Of a DNA stretch of 64,000 nt, positions 44,457 through 54,434 are shown piece by piece. This DNA is from Piscirickettsiaceae bacterium (GTDB taxonomy: Bacteria; Pseudomonadota; Gammaproteobacteria; Nitrosococcales; Methylophagaceae). A program made the translations under genes and the position numbers. The stretch covers positions 636,957 through 700,956 of the forward strand of contig JABSQN010000004.1 of NCBI GenBank assembly GCA_013215825.1. Reading direction: 5' to 3'. Position 1 is the stretch's first letter. Each line of letters starts with the position of its first letter. The notes under the pieces are model-generated. The model did not search any database. It was not told where the DNA came from and worked only from the letters and a program-made list of their open reading frames with translations.

Positions 44457-45643
44457 CTCTGCCCCTTAATTGTCAATCTAGTCGTATAGGCACCTTTATT
44501 AGCTGAGACTGCCCCTAAATTGATGTTAAAGCCTAATTGTTCTAACTTGTTTTTCACTCTTTCTAACTGGGCATAATCTGGTGCCTCAACATCAAGCCTC
44601 ATTTCACCAAGGCGATGTTCAAAATTTATTTTTGTTAACTTCACATTTTTCGATTGGTTTATTATCGGGGAAACCTGTTGTAATAACATTAAAAAACCCA
44701 TCCCACCTTGCTGTGATTGCAAGCGAGATAATTGTTGACTCATTTGAGCTTTAGGATTAACTATTCGTGTCACATCAGGAAATACTGAATTAAATGCAGA
44801 TTTAATTTCAAGTTTATACTCTTTGACTTGCCCATTTAATTGCCATGTTTCTATGCCTACTGTAGAAAGCTGTATTACTAAAGCACCTATAGCTAAGATA
44901 GCAACACTTCGCCATTGTAACCAATGCTTTTTAAAATCACTTTGCGGTGTAAATTCACCTTGTAAAAGATTCATAGCCATTACCGATTTATCGGGTAATT
45001 GTGACAATTTATCTGTTGGCTCACCTTGCCATTCAAAGGGTGATGTTATAGCTAATGAATTACGCTGGCTATCAATAATATAAAGTGATAATGGCTGTAA
45101 TGTATCTTTGAGCATCAATGGTAATAGTTGTACCATATTATCAGTATCAAAAACATATGCAATTTGTGGTGAAATTCGTAACTGACTTAAATCACCATTA
45201 ACCTGCAAACTTGGTGCATCACCATTTATCGCTACTGAAAGACTATCTGGCAACATTGCATGAGGGGTTAAGCCGGCCTCATTAAATAACCCTAAATATG
45301 TCTTAATTAACTCACGATCAATGATAGCAACATTAACGACACCATCCTCTAATACGCCACCATGGATAAAGTGCAACTCTTCTATATCACTCGCTAAACT
45401 ATCTTCTAATAAGCCAGGTAAAATACGTTGCAAATGACGTTGTTGTCCAGAAGGAACTGAAATGCTGTTCAACGTTATATTTTCAGCAGATAACCAAACA
45501 AATATTTGTTGCTTGTCTGCTATTTCAATAAGTTCATTCAGTGATTCTACAACCCCTTTATCTTGTTGAACACCATTGCTAAATCGTGTCCAAGCTATTG
45601 ACGTGTCCGGTATAGTAAAATCTATTAGTAGTGTATCTGTCAC
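44453..45643 (-). CDS. gspL: Type II secretion system protein L
   Basis: An actin-like cytosolic domain (about 1-230), one membrane helix (WRSVAILAIGALVIQLSTVGI) near 255 and a periplasmic domain that binds GspM. I start at GTG 45643, which overlaps the gspK stop as GTGA and has GGGA upstream; the longer TTG at 45667 adds eight residues inside gspK. It recruits the GspE ATPase to the membrane. The length is about 396 aa. Confidence 0.87.
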   Translation of the reverse strand: MTDTLLIDFTIPDTSIAWTRFSNGVQQDKGVVESLNELIEIADKQQIFVWLSAENITLNSISVPSGQQRHLQRILPGLLEDSLASDIEELHFIHGGVLEDGVVNVAIIDRELIKTYLGLFNEAGLTPHAMLPDSLSVAINGDAPSLQVNGDLSQLRISPQIAYVFDTDNMVQLLPLMLKDTLQPLSLYIIDSQRNSLAITSPFEWQGEPTDKLSQLPDKSVMAMNLLQGEFTPQSDFKKHWLQWRSVAILAIGALVIQLSTVGIETWQLNGQVKEYKLEIKSAFNSVFPDVTRIVNPKAQMSQQLSRLQSQQGGMGFLMLLQQVSPIINQSKNVKLTKINFEHRLGEMRLDVEAPDYAQLERVKNKLEQLGFNINLGAVSANKGAYTTRLTIKGQR

Positions 45644-46650
45644 TGTATAGTCCCAAAACGTCGCCAAATAATTTGTACTTTTTCTTTATTTACTTGCTTA
45701 AATAAAGTCCTTAACTCTTTATGGCCACGACCAATTTGAGCCCTAGCATGAAGCATATAATAATCTGAATCTAGCTGTATCACTGACTTTACAGATGAGT
45801 CAATCTCAATCCCTGCTAAGGCATCTAACTGCCAAAAGCTGGATAAATCATCATAACCTGATTGTACACGTTCAGCTAATACTGTTTCTGCAATACTAAT
45901 CGACATTTTATCAATTAACATCGCTAATAATTCTGGTTTATCTTTATCTAAAGTATTCACATTTAATTTAAAATAACCATCCTCAGGTAGTGCACATACA
46001 TAAGGTCGTAATTTTGTTAATACCTCATTGTTATAGCCCTGTACCAATCTTAATTCACTTACATCAACAATCAAATTATTAGCTGCTCGATAGGCTGGTG
46101 ATAATAGCTCGTACTCTAAATCTTCAGCACCTCCATAACTTGATATTTGCTCATCTGTATCTAACCAATCTATAAGGGTAGCAGCTAAACTATCAGGTAA
46201 ATCAAGCAAAACTAATAAACGTTTATATGCTTGAAAAGCGATACCATCCAAATTTGATTTATAGCTATTATCATCGGACTTTGAAATTAAACTATTTAAA
46301 TTAAAACAACGGTTCTTATCCGTTATTGCACCGGTTAAATCGCCCCCTTCAACTGGAAAATACAATCCCTGAGTTGCCCACGCTTGGTTTAAGTCATCTC
46401 TATCTGGACTCTCTTTAATATTATTTTGCAAAATTGCAATAGCAAACTTCTCTGCTCCTAATACATAATAACGTGCTTGCTGGTGATCAAATAAATTAGC
46501 ACTGCGACGGGTTTCACGTTGTAACTGACCTGTTAAATCAGTTGCAATAACAGAAACTAGAGCAACAACTAATAATACGATTACTAAGGCGACTCCTTTT
46601 TGCTTGTTTGAAAAATATTTAGTCAATATATAATTGGATGTATTATTCAT
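45640..46650 (-). CDS. gspK: Type II secretion minor pseudopilin K
   Basis: GspK caps the pseudopilus tip with GspI and GspJ. The prepilin start is QKGVALVIVLLVVALVSVIA, with the GspK-type residues at the helix start. A large globular domain follows with SSYGGAEDLEYE and KLNVNTLDKDKPELLAML. I start at ATG 46650, just after the gspJ stop; the longer frame runs 21 codons into gspJ. The product is 336 aa. Confidence 0.9.
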   Translation of the reverse strand: MNNTSNYILTKYFSNKQKGVALVIVLLVVALVSVIATDLTGQLQRETRRSANLFDHQQARYYVLGAEKFAIAILQNNIKESPDRDDLNQAWATQGLYFPVEGGDLTGAITDKNRCFNLNSLISKSDDNSYKSNLDGIAFQAYKRLLVLLDLPDSLAATLIDWLDTDEQISSYGGAEDLEYELLSPAYRAANNLIVDVSELRLVQGYNNEVLTKLRPYVCALPEDGYFKLNVNTLDKDKPELLAMLIDKMSISIAETVLAERVQSGYDDLSSFWQLDALAGIEIDSSVKSVIQLDSDYYMLHARAQIGRGHKELRTLFKQVNKEKVQIIWRRFGTIQ

Positions 46651-46651
46651 A

Positions 46652-47275
46652 TTAACTATCCAGAATCTTTGGGTAACTAGTAAATAACCAGCGAAACTCT
46701 CGCTCATTATCAAGTATTAACTTAACCTCAAAGGCGGTAGGTATCATAGTCATTTTATCCTCTACCGCATTATCAGGAGGCCAACTGTCTACCCACTCTT
46801 TTCCTTGTAAAAATCTCACTTGCCATGATTTAACATTGCTCAATACTATTTGATCAAAGTATTTCACACCTGGGACACGATCAAGCCGCTTCCATGTTCT
46901 TCTAATCAAGTTTTCACCATCCAATAGATAACGTAATCGGATTAAATCACTTCGTGGTTTTGATAATGGGTTGGGGTGCCCTGTACGGGTTAATTCTATG
47001 GCTGGCGCCCAATGTGAATCATCACTTAATACCGCAGCTAACCTATCACCAAATTCATCTCTTATTGATCGGGCTATAACCTGACTAAAATCTTGTTGCA
47101 AAAGATGTTGAGCTCGTTGTAATTCAACAAGATAGTTCGTTTTATCCTCAAAAGATTTGCTGGATTTTAGCGTTAACTGCAACATTGAGAACATAGCAGC
47201 TGAAACTAAAGAGAATATTGCAACTGAAATCAAAACCTCTAATAGAGTAAAACCTGACTGGCCTAATTTTTTCAT
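46652..47275 (-). CDS. gspJ: Type II secretion minor pseudopilin J
   Basis: Prepilin leader MKKLGQSG, helix FTLLEVLISVAIFSLVSAAM, then the GspJ stretch LQRAQHLLQQDFSQVIARSIRDEFGD and IRLRYLLDGENLIRRTW. The product is 207 aa. It assembles with GspI and GspK at the pseudopilus tip. It lies two bases after gspI. Confidence 0.92.
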   Translation of the reverse strand: MKKLGQSGFTLLEVLISVAIFSLVSAAMFSMLQLTLKSSKSFEDKTNYLVELQRAQHLLQQDFSQVIARSIRDEFGDRLAAVLSDDSHWAPAIELTRTGHPNPLSKPRSDLIRLRYLLDGENLIRRTWKRLDRVPGVKYFDQIVLSNVKSWQVRFLQGKEWVDSWPPDNAVEDKMTMIPTAFEVKLILDNEREFRWLFTSYPKILDS

Positions 47276-47277
47276 CT

Positions 47278-47646
47278 CTAAGGCCTATGAATAAATGCAG
47301 TTAATTGATAAACAGCTTCTTCATTTTGTCTATCTTGTTTCACTGTCACATCTAAACGGCGCAAGTCTACTGAATCTGTCAAAGAGGTTTTAACTTGCCA
47401 ATACCAAGTCAAGCCTCCCATATCTTCTTGACCCTGATTACGTCCCACATTAGGCCATTGTAAATTTGCTTCAATCTCATTTACTTGATTAATTGCAACC
47501 CACTGAGCAAAGGTTTTTTTTTCTAAATAAGTTAATGTATTAATACTTTGACCTGTCATTTTTACTAGGGCAGATAAGGCAAAGGCTAATATTGCAACAG
47601 AAACCATCACTTCGATTAAGGTTAAACCACATTGTTTATATTTCAT
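47278..47646 (-). CDS. gspI: Type II secretion minor pseudopilin I
   Basis: Prepilin leader MKYKQCG then LTLIEVMVSVAILAFALSAL, and the GspI motif AQWVAINQVNEIEANLQWP. I start at ATG 47646 (an adjacent ATG at 47649 is equally possible), inside the end of gspH. The product is 122 aa, normal for GspI. The frame extends to 47688, but this adds sequence before the leader. Confidence 0.9.
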   Translation of the reverse strand: MKYKQCGLTLIEVMVSVAILAFALSALVKMTGQSINTLTYLEKKTFAQWVAINQVNEIEANLQWPNVGRNQGQEDMGGLTWYWQVKTSLTDSVDLRRLDVTVKQDRQNEEAVYQLTAFIHRP

Positions 47647-48142
47647 CATTACTACTCTGTAGTGATACCTCACCATTTTCCAGTCCAATAATATTATATT
47701 GCTGACTTGGCTTATCCACTAAAAACAACGTTATTTTAAAATTCGTTAATTCACCACTAGATAGAATCATTATCGCTGGTAACGGTGATTCTTCATCCTG
47801 ACTTTTAACAATATTTTCATTCTCAATTTCAACACTGATTAATGCAGCTGGATTGATCCTATATTCTTTAAACTCCCGATCAGAAGCTAATGGTAACCAG
47901 CTATGATCTTGCAATCGCATAAAAGTATATTTATCCGTCTGAACATTTAAACCTAATTCAATACCTTGAAATATGGCCTCATCTTGAGCTAATTGAATAA
48001 CATGAATAAGTCTTTTTGCTTCACGTTCTAGAGATTTATTATCATTCGGTGTAACTGTTAGCATTATCAACCCTGCAAACAAAGCAATAATAACCATGAC
48101 AACTAGTAATTCTAATAATGTAAAACCTTTCTGAAATCGCAT
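47636..48142 (-). CDS. gspH: Type II secretion minor pseudopilin H
   Basis: The leader MRFQKG is very short, followed by FTLLELLVVMVIIALFAGLI and a conserved EREAKRLIHVIQLAQDEAIFQG. The beta domain follows. The product is 168 aa. GspH is thought to link the major pseudopilus to the tip complex. It overlaps gspI and follows gspG by 23 bases. Confidence 0.9.
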   Translation of the reverse strand: MRFQKGFTLLELLVVMVIIALFAGLIMLTVTPNDNKSLEREAKRLIHVIQLAQDEAIFQGIELGLNVQTDKYTFMRLQDHSWLPLASDREFKEYRINPAALISVEIENENIVKSQDEESPLPAIMILSSGELTNFKITLFLVDKPSQQYNIIGLENGEVSLQSSNDEI

Positions 48143-48165
48143 AAGAAAACCTTTTAACTTAAAGC

Positions 48166-48615
48166 TTATATATCCCAGTTCCCAATATCAGAGTTGGCTC
48201 CCTCACCACCTTCTTCACCATCAGCACCTAATGTATAAATATCATATATCCCCCCTTTTACTCCAGGATTTAAATATAGATACTCATATCCCCACGGGTC
48301 TTTAGGTAATGACTTAACATAACCTCCATGCTTATAATTTCGTGGTTCAGGAGATTCACTTGGCTTAGAAGCTAAAGATTCTAGACCTTGACTTGTAGTT
48401 GGATAAACATAATTATCTAGCTGATACAGATCTAAAGCAGATTCTAAACTCACAATATCTGCTTTAGCTTTAGTGATTCTAGCATCATCAGCACGACCTA
48501 ATATTTGTGGTGCTACCATTGTTGCTAAAATACCTAGAATCACAACAACAACCATGATTTCTAATAAAGTAAAACCTAGTTGTGACCGCTTAAATTGTTT
48601 CATTCTAGTGTTCAT
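48166..48615 (-). CDS. gspG: Type II secretion major pseudopilin G
   Basis: The leader ends in SQLG, then FTLLEIMVVVVILGILATMVAP. The calcium-site region near the C-terminus is conserved (YKHGGYVKSLPKDPWGYEYLY, TLGADGEEGGEGANSDIGNWD). It forms the shaft of the pseudopilus. The product is 149 aa. AAAGGAAATATA precedes the start. Confidence 0.95.
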   Translation of the reverse strand: MNTRMKQFKRSQLGFTLLEIMVVVVILGILATMVAPQILGRADDARITKAKADIVSLESALDLYQLDNYVYPTTSQGLESLASKPSESPEPRNYKHGGYVKSLPKDPWGYEYLYLNPGVKGGIYDIYTLGADGEEGGEGANSDIGNWDI

Positions 48616-48644
48616 TATATTTCCTTTTACGATAATACTAGGCC

Positions 48645-49868
48645 TTAGCCTACCAATGTGTTTAATTCAAAAATCGGTAATAAAATAGCAATAACAATAA
48701 ATAATACGACTCCACCCATTGTTAAGATCAGTATAGGTTCAAATAGACCCAAAGCCATTGCGACTAACATCTCAAACTCTCTATCTTGGTTATCGGCAAT
48801 TCGCTCTAACATATCATCTAATTCACCACTTTTCTCACCATTAGCAATCATATGTATCATCATTGGTGGAAAATATTCTGTATCTGCCAAGGCGCGGTTC
48901 AGACTCGCACCTTCTTGTACTTTTGTTGCTGCTTCAGCAACAGCAAGTCGTAAACAATCGTTATTAAGCACCCTACCACTAATCTTTAACGCATCTAATA
49001 ATGGAACGCTGCTTGAAATTAGGATACTTAATGTACGTGAAAATCGTGCAGTATTAACGCCTAAAATCACTTTACCCAATGCAGGTATCGCCAGAAGTTT
49101 TTTATGAATAAGAAAGCGTAAGCTGTCTTTTTGTAATGCCCATTTAGTCGTTAATATTAAAATAATAATAATAGCTAAAGCAAGCAACCAGAAATTCCTA
49201 ACAGCATCACTCAAAGCAATCAAAATCTGAGTTGCAGTGGGTAATTCTTGACCTGCTGTCACAAACTGCTCAACAACCTGAGGCACAACAAAGGCTAACA
49301 AACCGGCTACCACAGCAATTGCAACAAAACTCAAAATAGTGGGGTAGAGCAAAGCCAAGAGTGTCTTTTGACGAATAGCATGTCGCTGTTCGGTGTAGTC
49401 AGCTAATCTAAGCAGCACACTATCAAGCTTACCCGAGAGCTCTCCTGCGGCCACCATAGAGCGATATAAAGAATCAAAAATATGTGGATATTCTGCAAAA
49501 CTCTCCGCCAGACTTTTACCTTCTAAAACACCCGCTCGGATTGCTAGAATAATACTTTTTAACCGTGCTTTATCACATTGCTGTGAAACAGCGGTTAATG
49601 CTTCATCAAGTGGTAACCCTGCCTGAACTAGTGTAGCTAACTGCCGAGTAACTAATGCAAGTTCTGCAACACTAATAGATTGTTTAAGAGTTAAGCCACC
49701 ATGTTTACTTGATGCTGTTTTTTCATTTTCTGATACAGCCTCAACAGAAAGAGGAACTAATGATAATTCACGGAGCTGTTTGCGTACTTGACGAGCATTG
49801 TCACCTTCTAAAACACCACGTTTTTGGCGTCCTTTTTCATTTAAAGCAGTATATTGAAAGGCAGGCAT
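48645..49868 (-). CDS. gspF: Type II secretion inner membrane platform protein F
   Basis: A polytopic protein of 407 aa with two duplicated GspF domains (ELALVTRQLATLVQAGLPLDEAL and ARFSRTLSILISSSVPLLDALKI). Helices lie near 170-190, 220-240 and 375-400. It is the membrane scaffold that converts GspE ATPase motion into pilus growth. It starts six bases after the gspE stop. Confidence 0.95.
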   Translation of the reverse strand: MPAFQYTALNEKGRQKRGVLEGDNARQVRKQLRELSLVPLSVEAVSENEKTASSKHGGLTLKQSISVAELALVTRQLATLVQAGLPLDEALTAVSQQCDKARLKSIILAIRAGVLEGKSLAESFAEYPHIFDSLYRSMVAAGELSGKLDSVLLRLADYTEQRHAIRQKTLLALLYPTILSFVAIAVVAGLLAFVVPQVVEQFVTAGQELPTATQILIALSDAVRNFWLLALAIIIILILTTKWALQKDSLRFLIHKKLLAIPALGKVILGVNTARFSRTLSILISSSVPLLDALKISGRVLNNDCLRLAVAEAATKVQEGASLNRALADTEYFPPMMIHMIANGEKSGELDDMLERIADNQDREFEMLVAMALGLFEPILILTMGGVVLFIVIAILLPIFELNTLVG

Positions 49869-49874
49869 TGTATG

Positions 49875-51365
49875 TTATGAATCTTCTCGTGTGACACGTA
49901 ATACTTCTTCAAAAGTCGTCACGCCTTCTTGAACCAAGCTATATCCATAATCACGCATACTCGGTGTATGCTGTCGAATGTATTTAATAAGTTGCGGTTC
50001 ACCCTCTGCATTATGAATCATTTCGCGTAAAGTCTCATCGACAGTTAATAGTTCATAAATACCTGTACGACCCGAATAACCGGTATGATTACAATGAGAA
50101 CAACCCACAGCATGCCAAATAGATACCGTTGTATCCTCAGCAAGAGATAGTCTAGCCTTGTCAGCTGATGTTGCAGATGATTCAAGCTTACAATTCAAAC
50201 ATAATCGGCGTACTAAACGCTGAGCCAAAACACCCAACAAACTACTTGCAAATAAGAAAGGTTCAACTTTCATATCAGTTAAACGACTAATTGCACCTAC
50301 AGCACTATTAGTATGCAAAGTTGAGAGAACTAAATGCCCTGTTAAACTAGCTTGTACAGCAATCTGAGCTGTTTCAAGATCACGAATTTCACCAACCATT
50401 ACTACATCAGGATCCTGACGTAAAATTGCTCGTAAACCTTTTGCAAAACTCATATCTGCTTTGGTATTAACTTGAGTCTGACCGATTCCATCAATATCGT
50501 ATTCGATGGGATCTTCAATTGTCAGAATATTACGTGTTTCATCATTAAGAATAGACAGGCCAGCATATAGTGTTGTTGTTTTACCTGAACCTGTTGGGCC
50601 AGTAACCAATAAGATGCCATGTGGTTTATTAAGTAGAACTTTTAAATCTTTGAGAAGATTATCAGGCATACCTAATGATGTTAAATCTAAGCGACCAGCT
50701 TGCTTGTCCAATAACCGTAAAACAATACGCTCACCATGTTTTGAAGGTAATGATGACACCCGAATGTCAACGGGTCTGCCACCTATCTTCAACGCTATTC
50801 GCCCATCTTGAGGTAATCGCTTCTCAGCAATATCAAGTTTCGCCATAACTTTAATGCGAGAAACTAATAATGGTGCTAACTTTCTCTGAGGTCGTATTAA
50901 TTCACGTAACACGCCATCAACACGAACACGAACCACAAGATCTTGCTCAAACGGCTCAATATGAATATCTGATGCTTGCATCTTCACAGCTTCAGATAAT
51001 AAGGCATTAATTAGTTTAATGATCGGAGCATCGTTCTCAGTTTCAAGCAAATCTTCAATTTGAGGAAGTTCTTCTGCTAATTGAAATAAATCTAACTCAC
51101 CACCAAGATCGTCCATTACCTGTTGTGCCTCACCTGCATCTCGATCAAAGGCTGTCATCAATAACAAATCAAATTCATCGTCAGAAATAAGTTTAACTTT
51201 AAGCACAGAACCTAAGTAACGTCGTGCTTCATGAACCGCATTTATAGATAAAGAGTCTAAACCGCTTACACTTAACTCAAGGCCTTCTGTTAAATCATCA
51301 CTAACAACCATTCCATGTTGTTTAGCAAAGCTAAAAGGCAATTGAGTTCTAACCGTTTGTTTCAT
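49875..51365 (-). CDS. gspE: Type II secretion ATPase E
   Basis: A cytosolic hexameric ATPase of 496 aa. An N-terminal GspL-binding domain is followed by the core: Walker A GPTGSGKTTTLYAGLS, Asp box, Walker B MVGEIRDLETAQIA, His box LSTLHTNSAVGAI. The tetracysteine zinc site is CLNCK and CSHCNHTGYSG. It powers pseudopilus assembly. It is transcribed with gspD, 65 bases upstream. Confidence 0.96.
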   Translation of the reverse strand: MKQTVRTQLPFSFAKQHGMVVSDDLTEGLELSVSGLDSLSINAVHEARRYLGSVLKVKLISDDEFDLLLMTAFDRDAGEAQQVMDDLGGELDLFQLAEELPQIEDLLETENDAPIIKLINALLSEAVKMQASDIHIEPFEQDLVVRVRVDGVLRELIRPQRKLAPLLVSRIKVMAKLDIAEKRLPQDGRIALKIGGRPVDIRVSSLPSKHGERIVLRLLDKQAGRLDLTSLGMPDNLLKDLKVLLNKPHGILLVTGPTGSGKTTTLYAGLSILNDETRNILTIEDPIEYDIDGIGQTQVNTKADMSFAKGLRAILRQDPDVVMVGEIRDLETAQIAVQASLTGHLVLSTLHTNSAVGAISRLTDMKVEPFLFASSLLGVLAQRLVRRLCLNCKLESSATSADKARLSLAEDTTVSIWHAVGCSHCNHTGYSGRTGIYELLTVDETLREMIHNAEGEPQLIKYIRQHTPSMRDYGYSLVQEGVTTFEEVLRVTREDS

Positions 51366-51430
51366 ACTTATTTCAGTGTATTAATTAGTGAATTGTTTCC
51401 ATCTTATCTTATCTTAGAAAAGAACTTAAA

Positions 51431-53401
51431 CTAATTCTGCCAAGGTAATACTTCTGTTTTATCCCATGTTGGTAATAATGCCGGGGTTGCGTTTCTCATT
51501 AAAGAAATGCCTTCTTCTTGCATTGCAAGCTGTTGCTTGCGAATAAAGCTATATTTACGACCACTAATTTCATTTAATAATTTATCATCTCGAATAATAG
51601 TTGGATGAATAAACACCATTAAATTCCGGCGTTCTTTGTTAACTTTTGTTGTCTTAAAAAGACCTCCTATTATTGGTAGATCACCCAATAAGGGTATTTT
51701 TTGAACGCCTTCACTATGCTCTTCACTGATTAAGCCGCCAAGAACAATTGTTGCACCATCCTGAACTAAGACTGTTGTACTAATTTCACGTTGATTAGTG
51801 ATTAAATCGGTAGCACCTGTTGCCGTAGTTACCCCTGAGACTTCTTGATAAATCTTAAGTCTAACAGCATCACCTTCATTAATTTGTGGGGTTATTATTA
51901 ATTTAACACCCACTTTTTTACGAGTCACCGTAGTAAATGGGTTGCTATTATTAGAACCTGTCGTTGAGCCCGTTATAAAGGGAACTTCTTGACCAACAAT
52001 AATTGAAGCTTCTTCATTATCCATAGTAATAATACTGGGCGTAGAAAGAATATTGGCATCATCATCGGTTGCCAAAGCATGTAATATTGCACCAAAACCA
52101 CTGCTACCACTCTCGACACCAAAACCAAGATTAAGCCCTTTAGCCCCGCCTATTGCAGCAGCGACATCTTCAGTCGAACCCGATACGGCGGCACCCAATA
52201 ATTCAGCGGGATCAAGACCGGAACCTGGGAAGGAAGTCAACACACCTACAGCGCCACCCACGCCTAACCACTGCACACCTAATTCTGAACTTTGTTTATC
52301 TGTTAATTCAACAATTATTGCTTCTACTAATACTTGAGCTCGTCTAATATCAAGCTGTTTTATGACAGCCTCCAAAGAACGCATTACATCGGGTGCAGCA
52401 GAAATTAATAATGAATTTGTACCTTCATCAGCTTGAATACTCGTTTTTGTTTTATTATTTACTGAACTTTTAATTTTAGCTGCATTAGGTTTAGCCAAGC
52501 CACCCTGGTTAGCCATTGCCTGCATTTCAATATTATCTTTCACACCATTAAGAACTTTTGCTAAGTCCACAGCATTAGCATTATGAAGATAGATAACCTT
52601 AATATTGCCAGTATCGCTTGCTAATGGTGAATCTAATTGTGAAATAACTTCTTTTATTCGAGTTCTAGCGGCAAATTCACCTCGCAACAGAATTGCATTT
52701 GTTCGTTCATCAGCCACATACGTTGTCACCCGTTCAGGCACTTCTTTTTTTCCTACTAACGGTTTATCAATTTGCTTCAACATGCGAACAACATCTGCTG
52801 CGGCTGCATATTTTAAAGGTACGATTTCTACCTCTTGATTACTGGCCGTATCAATTCTATTAATTAATTTAACAATACGTTGTACGTTATCGGCACGGTC
52901 AATTACGATCAATACATTTGAAGGTGCGTATGCAGCTAAATGAGCATTTTTAGCCATCATAGGTTTGACTAATGGCAGAATTTCTTGTGCACTCACTTGA
53001 TCAAGTTGAATAACACGTGTGACATATTCATCACCATGACCAGGAGAACGTGTACTAGCAATCTTCATAACATCTTGTTTTACATTAGCAGTCGGTACAA
53101 TCTTAGTTATTCCATTCGCTTTAACTGCAGTAAAACCATGCACATTTAGAGTGGAAATAAAGACCTGATAAACCTCATCCTGAGTCATAGGATGTTGAGT
53201 AATAATAGTTACTTTACCTTTAACACGAGGATCAATAATAAAGGCTTTGCCTGTCATCTGACCAATATCGGTAATAAAGGTAGTGATATCTGCATCTTTC
53301 ATATTGAGCGTAATTAAATCTTCTTCAGCCATTGATGTTGTTATAGTCAATACACTAATTGCTAAAAAAGACACTACCCATCTTTGCATATTTTTGAACA
53401 T
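51431..53401 (-). CDS. gspD: Type II secretion outer membrane secretin D
   Basis: The secretin forms the outer membrane channel. A signal peptide (WVVSFLAISVLTITTSMA) is followed by N0 (LNMKDADITTFITDIGQMTGKAFIID), N1-N3 repeats and the secretin domain with VPFITGS, GVKLIITPQIN and VLGGLISEE. I start at ATG 53401, since GGTGA lies seven bases upstream; GTG 53413 adds four residues. It is 656 aa. Confidence 0.95.
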   Translation of the reverse strand: MFKNMQRWVVSFLAISVLTITTSMAEEDLITLNMKDADITTFITDIGQMTGKAFIIDPRVKGKVTIITQHPMTQDEVYQVFISTLNVHGFTAVKANGITKIVPTANVKQDVMKIASTRSPGHGDEYVTRVIQLDQVSAQEILPLVKPMMAKNAHLAAYAPSNVLIVIDRADNVQRIVKLINRIDTASNQEVEIVPLKYAAAADVVRMLKQIDKPLVGKKEVPERVTTYVADERTNAILLRGEFAARTRIKEVISQLDSPLASDTGNIKVIYLHNANAVDLAKVLNGVKDNIEMQAMANQGGLAKPNAAKIKSSVNNKTKTSIQADEGTNSLLISAAPDVMRSLEAVIKQLDIRRAQVLVEAIIVELTDKQSSELGVQWLGVGGAVGVLTSFPGSGLDPAELLGAAVSGSTEDVAAAIGGAKGLNLGFGVESGSSGFGAILHALATDDDANILSTPSIITMDNEEASIIVGQEVPFITGSTTGSNNSNPFTTVTRKKVGVKLIITPQINEGDAVRLKIYQEVSGVTTATGATDLITNQREISTTVLVQDGATIVLGGLISEEHSEGVQKIPLLGDLPIIGGLFKTTKVNKERRNLMVFIHPTIIRDDKLLNEISGRKYSFIRKQQLAMQEEGISLMRNATPALLPTWDKTEVLPWQN

Positions 53402-53433
53402 GCTTATCACCACTCTTTTGAATTCATTAAAAC

Positions 53434-54330
53434 TTAAAAACTATATTTAAATGACAATAGCTCACCATCACGATCAACTGTCAACTCTAAATCACTTGAA
53501 AGCGCTAAGCTTCTCATCAAGGACAAACCTTTATCTGGACTATCTAATTTAATACCATTTATTGACGTAACCATATCACCTCGCTTTAACCCTGATTGAG
53601 AAAAAAATCTACTATCAATACCTGGACTTAACTGATAACCAATAATTTTTTCATCCTTGACTACAGGTCGAATATTTACAATTCCATTTAATGCTGAAGG
53701 CTCCTTTAGTGCGATACTTTTATATTTGTTTAATTTATTTGTTATAAAGGTATTACTAGTCAAATCAGTAAAACTTCGTGCACTCACCAGAGGCTCAGAC
53801 ACCTGCTTTGTATTTAGCGCTGTGAACAAGGTTAATTTTTCATGTTTTCCTTGCCTAGAAATAATCATATGTTGAATAAAAATATCTTCAACCACGGCTC
53901 CGCCACTAGGCAATTTGTCGCCGATATAATATATTTTTTGTTTTTTATTCGGACCTTCAATTATTGCACTACTTGGGATAGTTCCGAAACCATGTCTCAA
54001 GCCCATTAGCTTAAGATTTAAACGTGTTTCCGTCACATTTATACTCGCTAGCATTGATTGTTCTGGCGTAGCTGACATCCGTTGCGGTTTGCCAAACAAA
54101 TATAAATTACTAATAGAACCGATATTATATTTTCTTTCAGTAAATTTATTTTGCTGTTGTGACAAGTTAAGATCATGAAAATTTTCATTATTCGCTTGTA
54201 TATCACCATCAACTAACCACGTGAGTGATGCTAGTCCCCAAGCAAGCCAAATAATCATCACTAATGTCATTATTTTATGAGCTAACGCAATAAGATGTTT
54301 ATTTGTAAATAATTTTATTGTCACTTCCAC
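53434..54330 (-). CDS. gspC: Type II secretion inner membrane protein C
   Basis: GspC links inner membrane platform and secretin. It has one membrane helix near residue 20-40 (IMTLVMIIWLAWGLASLTWLV), the homology region (LNLKLMGLRHG, AIIEGPNKKQKIYYIGDKLPSGG) and a C-terminal PDZ-like domain (GLKRGDMVTSINGIKLDSPD). It is 298 aa. It is the first gene of the C-to-N operon. Confidence 0.92.
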   Translation of the reverse strand: MEVTIKLFTNKHLIALAHKIMTLVMIIWLAWGLASLTWLVDGDIQANNENFHDLNLSQQQNKFTERKYNIGSISNLYLFGKPQRMSATPEQSMLASINVTETRLNLKLMGLRHGFGTIPSSAIIEGPNKKQKIYYIGDKLPSGGAVVEDIFIQHMIISRQGKHEKLTLFTALNTKQVSEPLVSARSFTDLTSNTFITNKLNKYKSIALKEPSALNGIVNIRPVVKDEKIIGYQLSPGIDSRFFSQSGLKRGDMVTSINGIKLDSPDKGLSLMRSLALSSDLELTVDRDGELLSFKYSF

Positions 54331-54373
54331 TCAACTCACTTTTCTATTCTGATTTTATTAATCTTACAGAAAA

Positions 54374-54406
54374 TAAAGCGGCAACGGAAACCCGTCGCCA
54401 CTTTAT
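54374..54406 (-). terminator. Terminator between the poly-Gly lipoprotein gene and gspC
   Basis: On the minus strand a stem of GGCGACGG pairing with CCGTTGCC, extended by AAAG/CTTT, is followed by ATTTTCT. It follows the lipoprotein stop by about 30 bases, so the gsp operon probably starts from its own promoter. Confidence 0.75.
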
Positions 54407-54434
54407 CAAATTCAGAATATCTAAAAAGTTAAGA